A stretch of DNA of 64,000 bases from Spodoptera frugiperda. Its lineage: Eukaryota; Arthropoda; Insecta; Lepidoptera; Noctuidae. Each line of letters begins with the position of its first letter. The stretch's first letter is position 1. The notes below the pieces were generated by a model. It did not search any database. It was not told the origin of the DNA and saw nothing but the letters and a program-made list of their open reading frames with translations. Below, piece by piece: positions 1 through 13,675 of the stretch. Made by a program: the position numbers and the translations under genes. The stretch is taken from contig NC_064225.1 of NCBI RefSeq assembly GCF_023101765.2, positions 5,022,001 to 5,086,000 on the forward strand, read 5' to 3'.

Positions 1-1200
1 CTTAACACTCTCATTTGAACACTTTTCGCAAATTTGACAATAACTACTGTTAGTTGACACCATACGCCGAGCCGACGGGTATCGCCCGCAAGCAGAATTA
101 CGACAAACTATCTATTACAGTCCAAAAACTAAGCCTCACTTAACAATTCAAACTAAACTATATTCTCTGAACCGCAAATATAACTTTGTAAAACACCAGA
201 CATCCTCTCGCTTTCGTCAAATTCTTTGCTTTAATAGCAGAGAACGATTCATTTAAGGTGTTTTGCCTCACATTTGGTGCTAAGTGCGCCGAATTACAGG
301 GCGAATGCGTACAAAAGTGCGAAAATTGGGTGCTAAAAGTGCGAGCTGGTGATTACAGGCTCGTTATGTTCAGACGAAGTGTGGAGAACACGCGACCAAT
401 GGAATCGAAACCGATACTTTGATTACAGTAGCTGAAGGAAGCACGACTTAGCGCTAAGTAACTTAAATTATTGTGAAGGCACCGCTTTCTGAAGAAAGGG
501 TTTTAACGATGGAAATAATGAGCAGTGAACAGTAGCGTATGAAAGAAAAAATCGGTGAAATTATTTTACAAACTTTGACTGACATTTTACATTTATTAAG
601 ACTGGACGAAATAGTGTTAAGAAAACAATTAAATTAGTTTAAAACTAGTAAATGAAAAAAAAACGACTTTTGAAGCTCTTTATGCTCAGCAGAACATTTT
701 TATAGACATCAACTTTAACACACTTTACTATCACATTTCAGAAGCGAAACCCAAAGAATATAGAGCAAGAAACCTCTAAACCGCGATAACATAACAACAA
801 GCCTTTAATACAATCGTATATGTCACAAGTAATCCTAAAATTATAACATGTTACGTTTAAATACAGTATTAACACGAGTCTAGCCGACTAAACGGTTTAG
901 TCCAGCCCCCGCTTGATTTTTACGACACTTCCACACATAAAACTCAGTAAATAGCTTAATAAATATACTGAACGTTTATATTTCTAACTAGTGCGGCTAC
1001 TTGGGTTCGTTTGGTTTCGTATTTTTATAATAGAAAACAACATTTCTGTTAAAAATAAAAGAGAAATAATAATAAAATACTTAAAAAACTGCAAACATTT
1101 TCATGTTTACAAAAGAGATTTTGAGCAAAATAGAATAGAGTTTCTTTGAGATTAGTAATGTTTTTCTACATTTTATACAGTAAAAGGGTAAGGGTAAAAG

Positions 1201-1275
1201 AGAGGCTATCAGATCATCTGATGGTAAGTTATAGTCACCCATAGACACGCACAACACAAAAGGTGCTGTTCCAAG
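1201..1275 (-). repeat. Degenerate A-like repeat fragment
   Basis: ATCATCTGATGGTAAGTTATAG followed by CCCATAGACAC resembles the terminal part of A or a related lepidopteran repeat. Diverged. The neighbouring frame at 1081-1368 is not a convincing gene. Confidence 0.3.
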
Positions 1276-1762
1276 TTTTTTGTTTAAACATTGTTCCACA
1301 CTAACATATGAACAAATTCTTTTACATGCATAACACACCCAGATATAGTATATGACATATATGTACATTTATCGGTGCATATAACGTTTATAAGATTGAC
1401 CAGTCAACAAGGATTGTAGCGAGGTTGACTGTCTAGGGCGCGGCCTGAATAAATTGACCGATTTCATAATAACGTGGTAAATAATAAATCAATCGACTCA
1501 TTTATGCATAGTTTACTTTAATAGGACTTGATATAATGTATTATATGTTATTGTATAACTCGATTTATCTTTATGTTAAAAGTTGTGTGAAATTTTCTTC
1601 GATCCTAAGGACCAAAAACTGCAATGAATTTGGTCCTTTGAGTGCCTAGTGATATTTTTTTAAATAAATATTATATTACCATTGAAGAGGTATTAGGCCA
1701 ATGCGCCATTATAATAAGAGACGTATGATATAAATAAATAGCATAACGTGGGGTTTTATATT

Positions 1763-1960
1763 TTACTAATATTATAAATGCGAATGTTTATGAGTTTGTA
1801 TATTAGTGTGTAAATGTCTATGTCTATGTTTGTTACTCAATCACGTCAAAATGGCTGAAGGGAACAGAATAAATTGAAACAGGAATAGATTATGGTCTGG
1901 AATAACACATAGGCATTTATCCCACCGGAACGCGTACGAAGCCGCAAGCAGAAGCTAGTT
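1763..1960 (+). repeat. E-type mobile-element tail
   Basis: TATTATAAATGCGAATGTTT, CAATCACGTCAAAATGGCTG, TGGTCTGGAATAACACATAGG and GCAAGCAGAAGCTAG are blocks shared with 59791-59976 and partly 44946-45091. This is a common lepidopteran element end without coding capacity. Confidence 0.55.
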
Positions 1961-2824
1961 TAACATATACCATCCACAGAGTAAAGGTATGAGCTTAATT
2001 TATAAAAAAGTCTATAACTTCAGTCAATTTTTAAGTTGCAAACAGTAATGGGATATGAATGGAGAAAAGCTCTACTAGTTTCTAGTAACAGAGGGTCTCT
2101 TCATCATGAGCATTTTTTAGTTAATTTAGTTATGTTTCACGTTAGTTATTATTAAAAAAAGCAAAGCAAAAATAGGATAACCCCATTACAGGATATTAAT
2201 AACATGAAGTAGTTGTTTCATTACCTTTACCTAGTTCTCTTGAGAATAAAACAAGTGACATAAAATTTTAAATAGTTTTCAAGCGAAATCTTCCTTATAT
2301 ATCATCAAAGTTTCATCCACCAATAGTAAAGTCATTCACACTGCGGAATTATTAACGTTTTCTTTGTCGGTGGGAACTTAGAGTGGTGTATCAAACCATG
2401 TAAAGCTATATGATTCGCATTTATCCACTGCGAATTAAGCGGTTCGATCAAAGTCGCCGCCTCGCTTTGATGTTTGGTGTAAGGTAAAGATTAGACGCTT
2501 TTAACTAACTGTTTATGTTTACTGGATTTTTTGTTTTATGTTTATGGAAGATTTTTGAGGTTTAAGGAATTTTGTTTTGTAGAAATAATGGTTGGTTATG
2601 ATATGCATGTGTTATGTTGTTTTTGTTATTTCTTTCTTTTTGAGTAATTATGTGTAAATATGAGGGGTAAATTAGGTAAGGAAAAATTGAGTATAAAAAA
2701 TATTGGATCTTTAGTTAAGGACTTATTTTAAAGCTTGATGTTACGCAATTTACTAAAATAATTAAACATACATATAACATAATTTTTTTTTTAACTAACA
2801 ACAGTAGAGCCAGGAGTATATTGC

Positions 2825-2970
2825 TTTTTTGTCGGGGAAAATCATGCGGTGACTTCTCCGCATTAAGTGAGGTGAGAGGGAGTGTCAGACTCTTACTAAC
2901 TAAAATCCACCCGTTACTACTTCTGCTCTTTCTAGCCGGAGCCTCGCTACCCCGGTAATCTAAACCACCG
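2825..2970 (-). mobile_element. B-family SINE, divergent copy
   Basis: GGGGAAAATCATGCGGTGACTTCTCC starts the antisense copy, and the GTCAGACTCTTACTAACTAAA and GCCGGAGCC blocks follow. The frame at 2715-3047 on the minus strand is made largely of it. Confidence 0.5.
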
Positions 2971-5900
2971 GGTTGTGTTGTAAAAATAAAGTTTAAGACT
3001 TCAATTATCACAGTTGCTCTCACAATCTTTAGATCACAATTTTCCACGCCAATCGCACCCGCTTATTTCTTGATCCATAAAATTAGTTAGGCACAGATTA
3101 AAAACCGTACCACAGACTAAAACAATAGCTGATAATAGACAAGGGAACTTTAGTCACACGGAGTGACACACCGTGACGGTAAAAAGGTACACATAGTTAT
3201 AATAATTGTCTATGTTTTAAAAAAAAATATTCGTCCACGGTTCATGGTTTAAGTGGTTGATAAAGATATTTTTTATGTAAAATTTTAATTAAATAATGCT
3301 CAGACGTTATTGAAGATTTTTAATTAATGAATACTCTTACTGTTTTACTGGATTCATTAGTATTATGTAATAAAGTAAGCGTTTCATTAGGATTAACTGT
3401 GGGCTCTATGTCTTATGGTGGTTATAAAATGTACTGGTTGGTTGTATGTAGGCATTACAGGATCACTCCTGTTTGATCAGCAAATATGTTTATTTCGCCT
3501 ACTTTTCTACTGTTATTAGAACTACTTTTTTGTTCTTAACCAAACCTTTAACCTCTCAGAACGCTAAAAAGATTTTTTTCTTATATTGAAGTTTGTGCAG
3601 GTCCTGACAGCAGATGAAAAATCAATCTCTGTAAAAATTCTATCTATTCGTTCTTCAAATGTTTTCTCAATTAGCTTTTGGAGGTTGCACTAAGTTTTAA
3701 ATAGATTTGGATATTTAATATGGAGCGACTGTCATTTACCCTCCACAGCCTGCTTAGATATATGATAACACATTGTATTTTCTACCAGTTTGTCTAAATG
3801 AATATCTTAAAAATAGAAACTCATTATTTTTAAGAATATCATAGAACGGCAGATAATATTTATACGATTGAGGATTGCACAGAATCGGAAAATAACAGAA
3901 AATCTGTAAAAACGTAGCAGTGGGTAAACCTGGACTGAAATTGCAAAGATCTGTAGATGTACTAACCAGTAACGATATTTTATTGCTAAAACTATGTTAT
4001 CATTCAAGGCCATATCTAAATGAATATTCGTATTTTCTTATGAATGCATAATTTTCTTAATAAGACCTAAAACCGTTACTGTTATTTAGGAAAATATTTC
4101 CAAACTGTAACGTATTACAATATCTATTAGAAATTAGAGATTCAAATTATTTTATTCCTATAGTATTAAACTTCAAGGAAAAATTCTTAATAAAAGAATA
4201 GTTATTATTGAACGTAATTTATCTACAACAATTCAAATATAAGAATAAAAAATTCGAATACAAAAATAATAATAAAACATGTTGTTTTATTAACATAGTA
4301 TTTGTGTGAATTAATTGTAACAATACAACATGTAAAATTAAAAAAAAATGCACGTAAACAAGGAAATTATTAAAAAAAACAATACCCTTCCTACAGTCGG
4401 GGAAAAATCAACACACAGGTTTCGCAAACATGAAAATATTTGTATAAGTCAAAATAAATAACTTCCTAAATTACCCTAAAATAGGGATTTTCATATGCGG
4501 CAAGCTAATTCCAAAGATACCCTTATCAATGAAGACATCGGGAGCGCGCGTTGATGTCTTTTTCTTGACAGTAAAATGAGATAATTAAAAAAGTTCAAAG
4601 GATAACGAAATGAATCGGATTCTTTATTGTGTTTTACTTAGCATTTGTTTATTTATTGGATTCCTATTTTTATTAATTGTAATGTTTTATGAAAATAGTT
4701 TTGTTCCGTGCTGACACATTTTGTCCTATAAAGTAATTCCTTATTTCTTATTTACTAAATTCTTATAAATCTTAAATTTTAAAGTACAATTGTTTGTAAG
4801 CTGTAATTAGAAAACCATAAAAGATGCCAGAATATAAAATGATCATACTCACCCTCTCACTCCAAAACAAACAGTTTCAAAAAAATCTAATTAAAACAAT
4901 TTCAAGTCCATTATTCAGTCTAAAAAGTTCACTACAAAAGAGTCCTTGACAAAAAAGTTTCTAACCAACTCAAACTTCACAGAACAAAAAACTAATTTAA
5001 TTCCAAATTCGAATTCACACGAAAAAAGAAAACACATGGAAAGCGGCAGTTCCGAATTCAAAAAGCGTGCGTTCGGTTGTGCTTCACGCGTAAGCTCAAC
5101 GCGATGCGTGGAGCGGTTGTAACGGACGGACCGTGTCCGTGGCCCCGCCCACCGCGACCGAACCGGAGGGGATACACCTCTTAGCTTCTTCACACTTCCC
5201 TCATACCTACTAGAAGGACCAGTTTCTCTTGACCTACCACGCCCCGAAGGACCAAATCAAATACAGACTTCAGAGACGCAATTCAACACTTTTCACAGCT
5301 CTTTGTTAATTGGACGACGTTTGTAACGGATTAATAAGATGGTGCGAGCGATTTTAAACTGTATGGTGATAGAAATAAAAGCTATTTGATTGGTTATTTA
5401 TATCGGTTGGTGAATGTCGAGTATTCTCGGGGCGGAGAGCTAAAGACTGTTAAATAGATAACGTTGCATATAGATTCGTGGATGTTATAGCTAGCGAGGC
5501 AAATGTAAGCTCAATAAGAAGGTCGCCGATTTAGTTATTTGAGACGTTAAAACGTTTGATTAAAAGAGAAATTTGAATAAAATGCTAATTTCTATGTTTA
5601 GCAACGGAATAAAATTTTAAGCGTTGTTCGTTTCTGTTAGTAAATGTGCTTGTAGTGAGAACATCGTTTTTGTTAATGGTTAATAAATAAATCGCATGTC
5701 AATTTATGCTGAGTATATATTTTAGCCTACGTATAAAACACTGAGACTAATCTGAGCGTTCATTTCTCTAAGGACTTATTAAGAAATTGTCAACTATTTT
5801 TATTACTTACCTAAAGAATTAGTGCCTTGACAGGCACAAATTAAGTGCCTATTCTCGTTTCATTAATCATAAGGATAGAGTACCTATGTTAAAATCAAAT

Positions 5901-7427
5901 CCCTATCATATCATCATGTATTTTTGACACTTGGAAGTTAAATGTCACTTATAATATTAATCTATCGTAATTGGTACAGGATTTCTAAATTATAGTACAC
6001 CATAATCATCATTATAATCCCTACTTTAGTTATACCAATAATACCTATTAGTTACAGAAATTGTTAACTGTTACATATTTTATTTATATTATCAGTGGCA
6101 AGCTGGCCACTTATAAGAATAGAAACTATTTTATGATCTTCTTTTGTTTATTAAATATATTCAGTTTGCTTCTGACTATAATTATGTTTGATTTACATGT
6201 TAAATTATTTCAACAATATATATCTATATATTTAAAATATATAACATTAATCATGCCATCTCCTACGCCAAACAACTTAAGACACTCACACTACATTTAT
6301 AAAAAAAAAAATAAAGCTTTATTCATCTAATACATGCCCCTGAAATGAATACGTATGTAAGCATATTACAATGTACAAGGCGACATTAGTGTCATTTATC
6401 GAGCGCGAAGCTGTAACCGCCCGTCATGCTACGCGTCCATCCGTCTGTCTGGCTCATTGTGTCGGTACAAGGGAGTACAGGACTGCGGTTTCATTACCTC
6501 ATTCATTGCCTCTACACTTTGTAATTGCTTGCATGCAGGCTAAGAAGCAAGAATGTAGAGGAAGCTCAATTTCCAATATTGAACTATAGTGGGCTATAAT
6601 AGCGATGACAAATAATTACAAAATGACTACTATGTATTACCGGCGTCAAACAAGGCTGATGTTGTGTTTCATTACTATCAAGACTGCTAGTTTGCCACCT
6701 TCTCCAATAAAAAAACGAACTTGTAACTATACTGTAAGCTTTCCTACTCAAATACTCAACTTAAACATATTCGTTTATATCATACAAACTTCACACCCAT
6801 CGCGTATCAAAAGACCAAAAACCCAAACGTTCACTTCTAACTCAAATATCCGCTACCACCTACAACTTGGTAACTATCACAGGACATAGCGACATACGAC
6901 ACGGTATTTAAACACGATATGTGTCTGTCTGTGCGTCCGTCGCGCCTATATGCGACGCTCATTGCTCAGTAAACTGAACTATAACAAGCGTAGTAATGTA
7001 TTAACTAGTCTAGCTGTTGTTTATGGGAAAATGGACTTTAAAAGCGGGGTTTTATGGTTGGTAGATTTTAATTTTGTTTGGTTAATTCGGTTTTTATTTT
7101 GCTCTTATTTTTAGAACACAATAAAGCATTATTTAAACGGAGAATTTTTCTATACTGTCGTTGTTTAAACTGCTAACAATTGAAGTCCTTAAACTTCTTA
7201 ATAGAACAAGTACATATATAGTTTATTTTGGCAATCTAAGTTCACAAAATTTCTGAAAATGTAAAATGATCCTGATTTGACTCTTGAATCTAACTCCTGA
7301 ATCTTCAAAAATAATACGTGTACCCAGTATTTAGTAAATAGGCATATCCTAGATCATGTACAAATGTGTAGGTAAGACTTATAATATTAGCTAAAAGTGA
7401 AATCGCAAATATTTCAACGAGGGTCAA
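2971..7427. other. AT-rich sequence, one CpG-rich patch
   Basis: Holds only the patch at 5040-5185 and short frames (3807-4013, 4915-5193, 6061-6889) without domains. A second mildly CpG-rich stretch lies at 6385-6470. Confidence 0.45.
5040..5185. promoter_or_regulatory. CpG-rich patch with a GC box
   Basis: CCCCGCCCACC (5152-5162) and many CpGs occur in about 140 bp. It may be a promoter or untranslated exon. The minus frame 4915-5193 passes through it and has no recognisable domain. Confidence 0.25.
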
Positions 7428-7550
7428 GTTTTTTTTTTCAAGGGTGGTCAAGGGGGAATGTCATCCAGTGGCTTCTCCCGCCTTGGACGAGGCGAAAGGA
7501 AGTGTTAAGCTCTTACCTACTAAAAACTACTCCTGCTTTTCGAACCGGGG
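7428..7550 (-). mobile_element. B-family SINE, 5'-truncated and divergent
   Basis: A T-run (7428-7438) marks the tail, followed by GTCATCCAGTGGCTTCTCCC and the CTTACCTACTAAAAACTAC block. The head is lost after about 7550. Confidence 0.45.
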
Positions 7551-8889
7551 CATTATGATGTCACCATCTGAAGACTCTTGATTCATGACACATTACTGAT
7601 AAAATATGTTAATACATCCTTTATTTACACGTAGGTTACTCAAATAAATACATACCCAACAAGAATTACAGGTCATTATAATAATTTACACATAAACTTT
7701 CACCATCAATAAATTTAAATTTCCTTTTAAAATAAATAAGAAATAATAAAAAAACCTATGGGCAGTTAATTTCAGAAACACAATAGCCCAATATTCTTAC
7801 ACGGATGTGAGTAACAAAACCGCAAATGAGTGTTACGTATAATAAAATAAAAAAAAGACAAGAAATTTTTTCCAGGTGTTTGTAATTAGTGCACCAAAGT
7901 GTTTGTTCGAGTGCGTCGCTCTATCTGAAGAACAATCTGCGTTGTTGTGGCCACCCTCAAATTATAGGGGAATTACTGGACACTGCTCTTGGGTGCTAGG
8001 TACACTTCGGACTTGGGGCTCCTTGGTGACAATTTATTTAATACTTGAGGAAAGTCAGAAAGAAGAATCTCTTTCTACTTTGTTTGGTTATTTGAGTAAA
8101 ATGTTTTAATTTTTTAGGTAAAAACTATTTTGAAATTATAGTAATGATCAATTTTTAAGTCGAATAAGTAATGATAAAGTATTAATTTCCCTTCTTACCT
8201 ACATGAGATAAAAATAATTTAGATATAATAATATTGTTGCACTGTTTAGTAAAAAATGTATGGAAAAGCATTATAAGATTAAATTCACATCATACAGAGA
8301 ATATTCTGAAAAACAACGGCTTTTCTTTCTCTTTTATTTTACATTAACAGAACTACAATATTTAACGTTTATAGTAATCAATTCCATAATTTCATCATCG
8401 TAATCTATTCGTACCCAAAGTTCCCACACAAAAATATACCCAACTCCACATACCCAGTGGTGAACCTAAAAGCAACACGTAAAATTTGAACCGTAGTCAC
8501 ACACATCTGCCTTCCGTCTCCAAGTAGCAATTATTATGAAATAACAAGAAAACATGACCGTTTTTACAACTTTCTTTTCGCAACGAAAATTTAATGTTTA
8601 AAACTTACACAATAATTTATTTATTACAACATGAGTTATAGACGCATTTAGGTACCTATATCTTAATTTTACACCAGTAGTAGCAAATGGACAAAAAATG
8701 TATTTTACGGAATTTCGGTAGCCAGTTTTTTATGTGAATAGCTATAATATTTTTTCACATAAATGATAATAATTTATGAGTTACTTCTGTTTGCAATTTT
8801 ATGAAACTCGGTATTCCTTTCAGGAAGTAGACAACAAATAATAAATAACAAATAATATTAATTTAAGGACCTTCATAGGATACACATAA

Positions 8890-8990
8890 ATGGTAAATGA
8901 TATTTATTTTTGCAAATAGGTTTAAATAACTAAATGAGGCCGGCATTACCTATCGGACTACTCTGAGAAGCAATGCCGAAACAAACTCCA
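8890..8990 (+). repeat. G-type element tail
   Basis: AATGATATTTATTTTTGCAA and CGGACTACTCTGAGAAGCAA followed by TGCCGAAACAAACTC; the same blocks occur reversed at 48724-48842. Confidence 0.5.
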
Positions 8991-9243
8991 GAAGTCATAG
9001 TCTCTCTTAAAGTCCGGACAAATCAAAATAATAAAGAATAATGTGAGAGAACAACAATTAGGTATACATCTTAACTGATTTAGTGTGCTTATATTGTCCA
9101 ATACACTCGTAATATTAATTTTAATTCATAAATTACTCAGACAAAAACAAGAAATCTATAACAAAAAGAACCATTTTAGAAAATATGACTCTCAAATCCC
9201 TTAATCACAAACCAGACAATCATAAAATAACCCACACACTTAC

Positions 9244-9346
9244 CACCTTATTCATTTCATTCCAACTAGGCCGGGAGAGCGAGACAGTTACACTATACAA
9301 CGAACGTTAGACAGAGATAACAGTGTTTCCGTGATTGCGTTATATA
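9244..9346 (-). other. Candidate TATA promoter and first exon of a second minus-strand gene (M-N-K-V|GTAAGT)
   Basis: The minus strand has TATATAA at 9346-9340 and, about 85 nt further, ATGAATAAGGTG (9255-9244) followed by the strong donor GTAAGT (9243-9238). Four codons then an intron is the same design as the cuticular gene at 60.6 kb. A two-codon upstream ORF (ATGAAATGA) overlaps the start. No matching second exon is visible between here and the left edge, so it could lie outside the window or the signal may be fortuitous. The plus strand also reads TATATAAAAAGG here. Confidence 0.25.
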
Positions 9347-11175
9347 AAAAGGCGTGTCTAAATAGACAACTTGTGACGTAGGGATGGCATCTGATCGTGT
9401 TTTTATTTATATGCGTTACGGTCGAATAGAAAAAGATCGTTAATTAATTTTTGTTATATTTTTTTATTGAAATAATTATATTATAATTGTTTGTACGTTT
9501 ATTGGTTATTGTTTGAGTACAGCTAATAGGTATGTGTGTATTGTTTTGTATATGGTAATTGCATAAAGTATGTAGGTAGTCTGATTTTAATGTTTACAAG
9601 TGCGATTTTCGGATCGATTGTGAGTTTAGGATTGCTGTTTAAGTAACGTATAATATTAACTGCTAAGACAATTATACTACAATACAGTACACGTATGTAA
9701 TATAATTATAATTCCCTCAGAATAAATTATGGCACCTGTTTGAAACATTTAGTCCTTAGGTACGAGTTCACTATACTTTACTACGAGTTTTACATAGACT
9801 TGTTTTGTATTATATTATTATTTCTAATAAAAGGAAAACGACGATGCAGTCAACCATATAAATACCGTGTTCTTCATAAAAAAATCAATTAAATTAATAA
9901 ATTAAACGCTCACTCAAACAATAGCATATATTAAATAAACCAATAAATTGTACAAACACCAACCCTTTTACATTACACACAATCTAATAAACAAAAACAT
10001 TTTATTTTAAACTAGTTTTAAACAAATTAAAAGAACATGTTCATTACCGTCCACCATTATTTCACTTCAACCGTTATTTTTTCCACGCATCGTCATAGTT
10101 TTTTCCACTGTCCACGTGCCTTGTAAAAACGTCGCTCAACTGCACAGTGCGCACCTTGATACCTCCGCTGGTCCTAATTGATTATAAATTACGCACTCCC
10201 CGATGATAGTGTTACTTTGGTTTTTTTTAATTTCTTGCTGCTTTAAATACCTAGTGGAGTTTTTGTCATCATTTAGGAACGTGGTTTGGGGGCGAAAGAC
10301 AGTGTTTTGTTTTTTTTTCTTAAAGGGACAGTTATTTTTTGGGGATTGATGTAGAAATGTTGATGTGTTGTAGTGGTATTTGTTAATGATGTTTTATTGC
10401 TTTTTTCTATAATAATTTATGTTAATCACAAGAATACCTGCGTTTGTTTTTAGGAAGAATTGATTGGCTGAGTTTAATTTTCAGATTGGTTTTATGTCGA
10501 TATTTTTTTAATGTCAACTATGAGTAGCTCACAATAAAGTTTAGAAGTTAAAACATCTGACACACATATACAGACATGTACTTACTTATACACTTATAAC
10601 TCAATATTTCTTATATCATAACAATTTTACTCACTTGATCAACCTATTACCAAAACAAATAAAACGAAACAAACCGTACCAAAGGACCAAAAACCCTTTA
10701 ATCATGTAACTGTAACAAGAACTAGTCCAATTTAACAGATTTTTTACAACTACCTAAAATCAAGCGTCCTTATTAAGGAATCCTAAGGACAGCCTCACAA
10801 AAACCATCTCCCGTTCATCTGTCAACGGTCACCTGTCAAATTATCTTTTAAGACATTTTAATTTGAAAGTTTTTAGCGTTTGCAAGCTTATAACTTTGGT
10901 ATTCCAATGTCGAGCCTTTAGCATATTTGTTTTATTGCTGGATGATTGGTCTGATTTTAGCCAATTAGAGATTAAAGCAGGTGTTTTGGTTGTAAAGGTG
11001 CTCTGGATTAGGATGTAGGAAGCATAGTTGTTTTTGTCTGAAGCAGTGGCTGAAAAATTTCGTCTCATATTGATTTAGTAGCTACGAGTACTCATGACTG
11101 TTGTGTATGCTTATAGTATCATTATATAACATGTATGTTGCAGTGCCCTAACCGGGTTTCATGTTAAAACTAATC

Positions 11176-11235
11176 TGCTAATGTAATATCTATATACCTA
11201 CACATGAATGCAATAAATGATTTGCGTTTGAGTAT
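11176..11235 (+). repeat. Short LINE-tail-like repeat
   Basis: TCTGCTAATGTAATATC, CATGAATGCAATAAATGATTTG; the same blocks are at 51369-51422, where AATAAA-like ends also fit a retroelement 3' end. Confidence 0.45.
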
Positions 11236-11856
11236 GCGGTTTCGTCCTTGAACTGCAGTATAGATTTTCAAAAAGACATCAAAGTATTGTTTTCCGTTTT
11301 CTCTAACAAAGCTTTCGTGAATCTCTGTTGTTACAAATTACTACGCCAAACGTTTATCATAAAGCGGTCAGTATTTTTTTGTTTACAGATAGTATGCACT
11401 GAATCTTTTTTGTATTTTATTTTATTCCTTATTCATATTTTATGTCTATTTAAAATGATAGTTACACTCCGACTCAATGAATCTCCAAAACGGGCGTATT
11501 CGCACCTTTATCTACATATCACAAAAACACCAACAATAGTTTACTCAACCTGCGGACCGAAGGACCTTGAACTCATCAGCTCGCGACCACCAACAGAGAG
11601 AATGTAAACTTTTTGCGAAGATTAATGTCTCACTCACCGCCAAGAGATTGAGAAGTATTGCCCTGAAAGTGTGAAAGTGATGAAAGTAAAAGTTAATTTA
11701 TGTTCTTACGTTGGAGTATGTATGAAATGTGAAGTGAAGGAAAAATGTTTCTGATTATGTTGATATTATCGCAACCCTTCTAATAATAACATATTACTTA
11801 CATTATTAAACCCTTTTATAATAACTATCGTCAGTTAATTTAGTACTTACTAAATT

Positions 11857-11961
11857 CACGGTTTACTCACGTATTATTAAGACTATCTAGGCTACGCGAC
11901 GTCGCCTATGATTCGAAACTAATAGAGTTTTTCTCCATTAATACTACGTGAGTAAACCGTG
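11857..11961. mobile_element. Foldback element with 23-bp arms
   Basis: CACGGTTTACTCACGTATTA (11857 onward) pairs with the reverse-complement arm at 11939-11961 with one mismatch. The ACTCACGTA core resembles the H-family arms. Confidence 0.6.
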
Positions 11962-12589
11962 ATTTTTGTTAATTATTAAGACTGATATTACTTGAAGCGA
12001 AACACAGGTTTACTTTGTAAAAAGTAAAACATTTTTCAAAATGCTAAACCACTTATTCGTTAATTCTGAACTACCGTAGCACGTACTCGCTACTTAGCAC
12101 ACATCATACCTATTCTTTCCAAACAATTTACTCAAGTCAGCTGAAGCCTATCCACTCACCCTCGAGCTAAAACTGGCAAATTTCGCCCGAACATCTCTTT
12201 ATTGCTCCTTTAAATATGTTACCAAAAAAGGTTAATTTAAAAATCGTGACCAAATTACTGTAGAGTGGGGAGGCGGGCTGAAATGCAAATATGTGTGTAA
12301 GTACACAAAGCTACACAACCAGTATAAGCTGACCTTTGAATGTACGAAAAGATCATACAACGCGAGGTCTTGGTAAATTGGTGATGTGTAACTTGAGTTG
12401 TAACCGTACGTACGTGCAGTCGACAGGAGAGTCGTGTACGAAATAACATAGTGTGCTGTAATAATAACACTGGGTGCGCTTGCGACTGCCACGCGCCTAC
12501 ATTGGGTTTAGGGTTGTACTTAACATATAAAAAAAAATGTTTTTGTGAAAAAATTAATGTCAAACATAGACTTTATATTTGATAGAATT

Positions 12590-12690
12590 GAATATGAGCC
12601 CCTAGCATAGCTTGAAACTAGTCGAGTTCCACAACCAACAGATGAGTAAGCTGTTATGTGTAAAATAATATAATTAATTTAGTATGTCAC
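12590..12690. mobile_element. H-family foldback element, right half
   Basis: GAATATGAGCCCCTAGCAT, TTGAAACTAGTCGAGTTCC and TAATTAATTTAGTATGTC match the right part of the copy at 39931-40107. Confidence 0.5.
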
Positions 12691-13469
12691 ACTAAACTTT
12701 CTCACAAAAAGTAGCAATTTTTATTACTCACAGTAGAAATCAATCCACCATTTTCTCTTAATTAGCATACGATGAACACATTTGATTGAAAGAAAAGACT
12801 TTAAAAACCTTCCCCAATTAGAGAAAGACACATTAACAACAACAGCTACTCAAAAATACATTTCTCATTTAACAAATCATATCCTCAACACACCTTTTGT
12901 TGACGAGCCACTAAATAATTAACCAGAGACAGCCCTACACTCGTTGAATTAAGATTAATGCTACCACGGGAATAATTTATTACCTGAATATACCCGCAGA
13001 TCAACATACACCAATCTGTCAATCCTCTTCGTTAGAAATCAAACCTTACTATTCTGATATAAAGTAGGAAATCCAATGGGCAAATTGACAGAATGAAGTC
13101 ACTTGATATGCTGGCAACTGTGCTTTCATCTTCACACATCCCTGTCCCAACTAATTATGTTGATAGATATTGCAAATTTTATTACTTTGATGTGAACGGG
13201 TTTATTTTATAGGTAAACATAGAGAAATATGTTTTTATTAACTTTACCCACATCACCATCAGTGAATAGAGTGAAAACACCTGTATATGTTAATCTAGGT
13301 ACTAATCTATTATTATCTGTAGGTTCGTGTGTAAATGTGATAGAAGCTAAAGAAGTATGTAAAATTCGTAGTTGATAACGCAATCTGTTTCTTTCTTTCT
13401 GAAGCTATCCAGCTTGTCGCAAGATCAGACCCAGACCCGTGCGTACGGCGCGTCGCGTTCTACTCTTCG

Positions 13470-13675
13470 CCTCAAACCGCCACCAAACTACCACAGATGG
13501 GACTCATTATGAATGATGCCCGACGCGGTGCTACGGACTACTTAGCGGTTTATCTAGGCTCCGGTTCGAAGAGCAGAAGTAGGAATGGAGTGGTTGTTAG
13601 TCAGTAAGAGTCCGACACTTCCTCACGTCTCATCCAAGACGGTACAAGATATTGGTTGACTTTCCACGCTTTAAT
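13470..13675 (+). mobile_element. B-family SINE, divergent copy
   Basis: Shares the CGGACTAC, GGTTCGAAGAGCAG and GTCAGTAAGAGTC blocks with B but is diverged. Ends in CTTTAATAAAAC. Confidence 0.5.

Larger units (their letters stand above)
1..2824. other. AT-rich sequence without recognisable genes
   Basis: Apart from the repeat fragments at 1201-1275 and 1763-1960, I see nothing. The only listed-length frame (1081-1368, minus) lacks any domain or splice context. Confidence 0.5.
7551..13469. other. AT-rich sequence with scattered repeat tails
   Basis: Beyond the repeats at 8890, 11176, 11857 and 12590 and the candidate first exon at 9244-9346, nothing is recognised. Frames at 11248-11607 (plus) and 12232-12563 (minus) show no domain. 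Confidence 0.45.
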
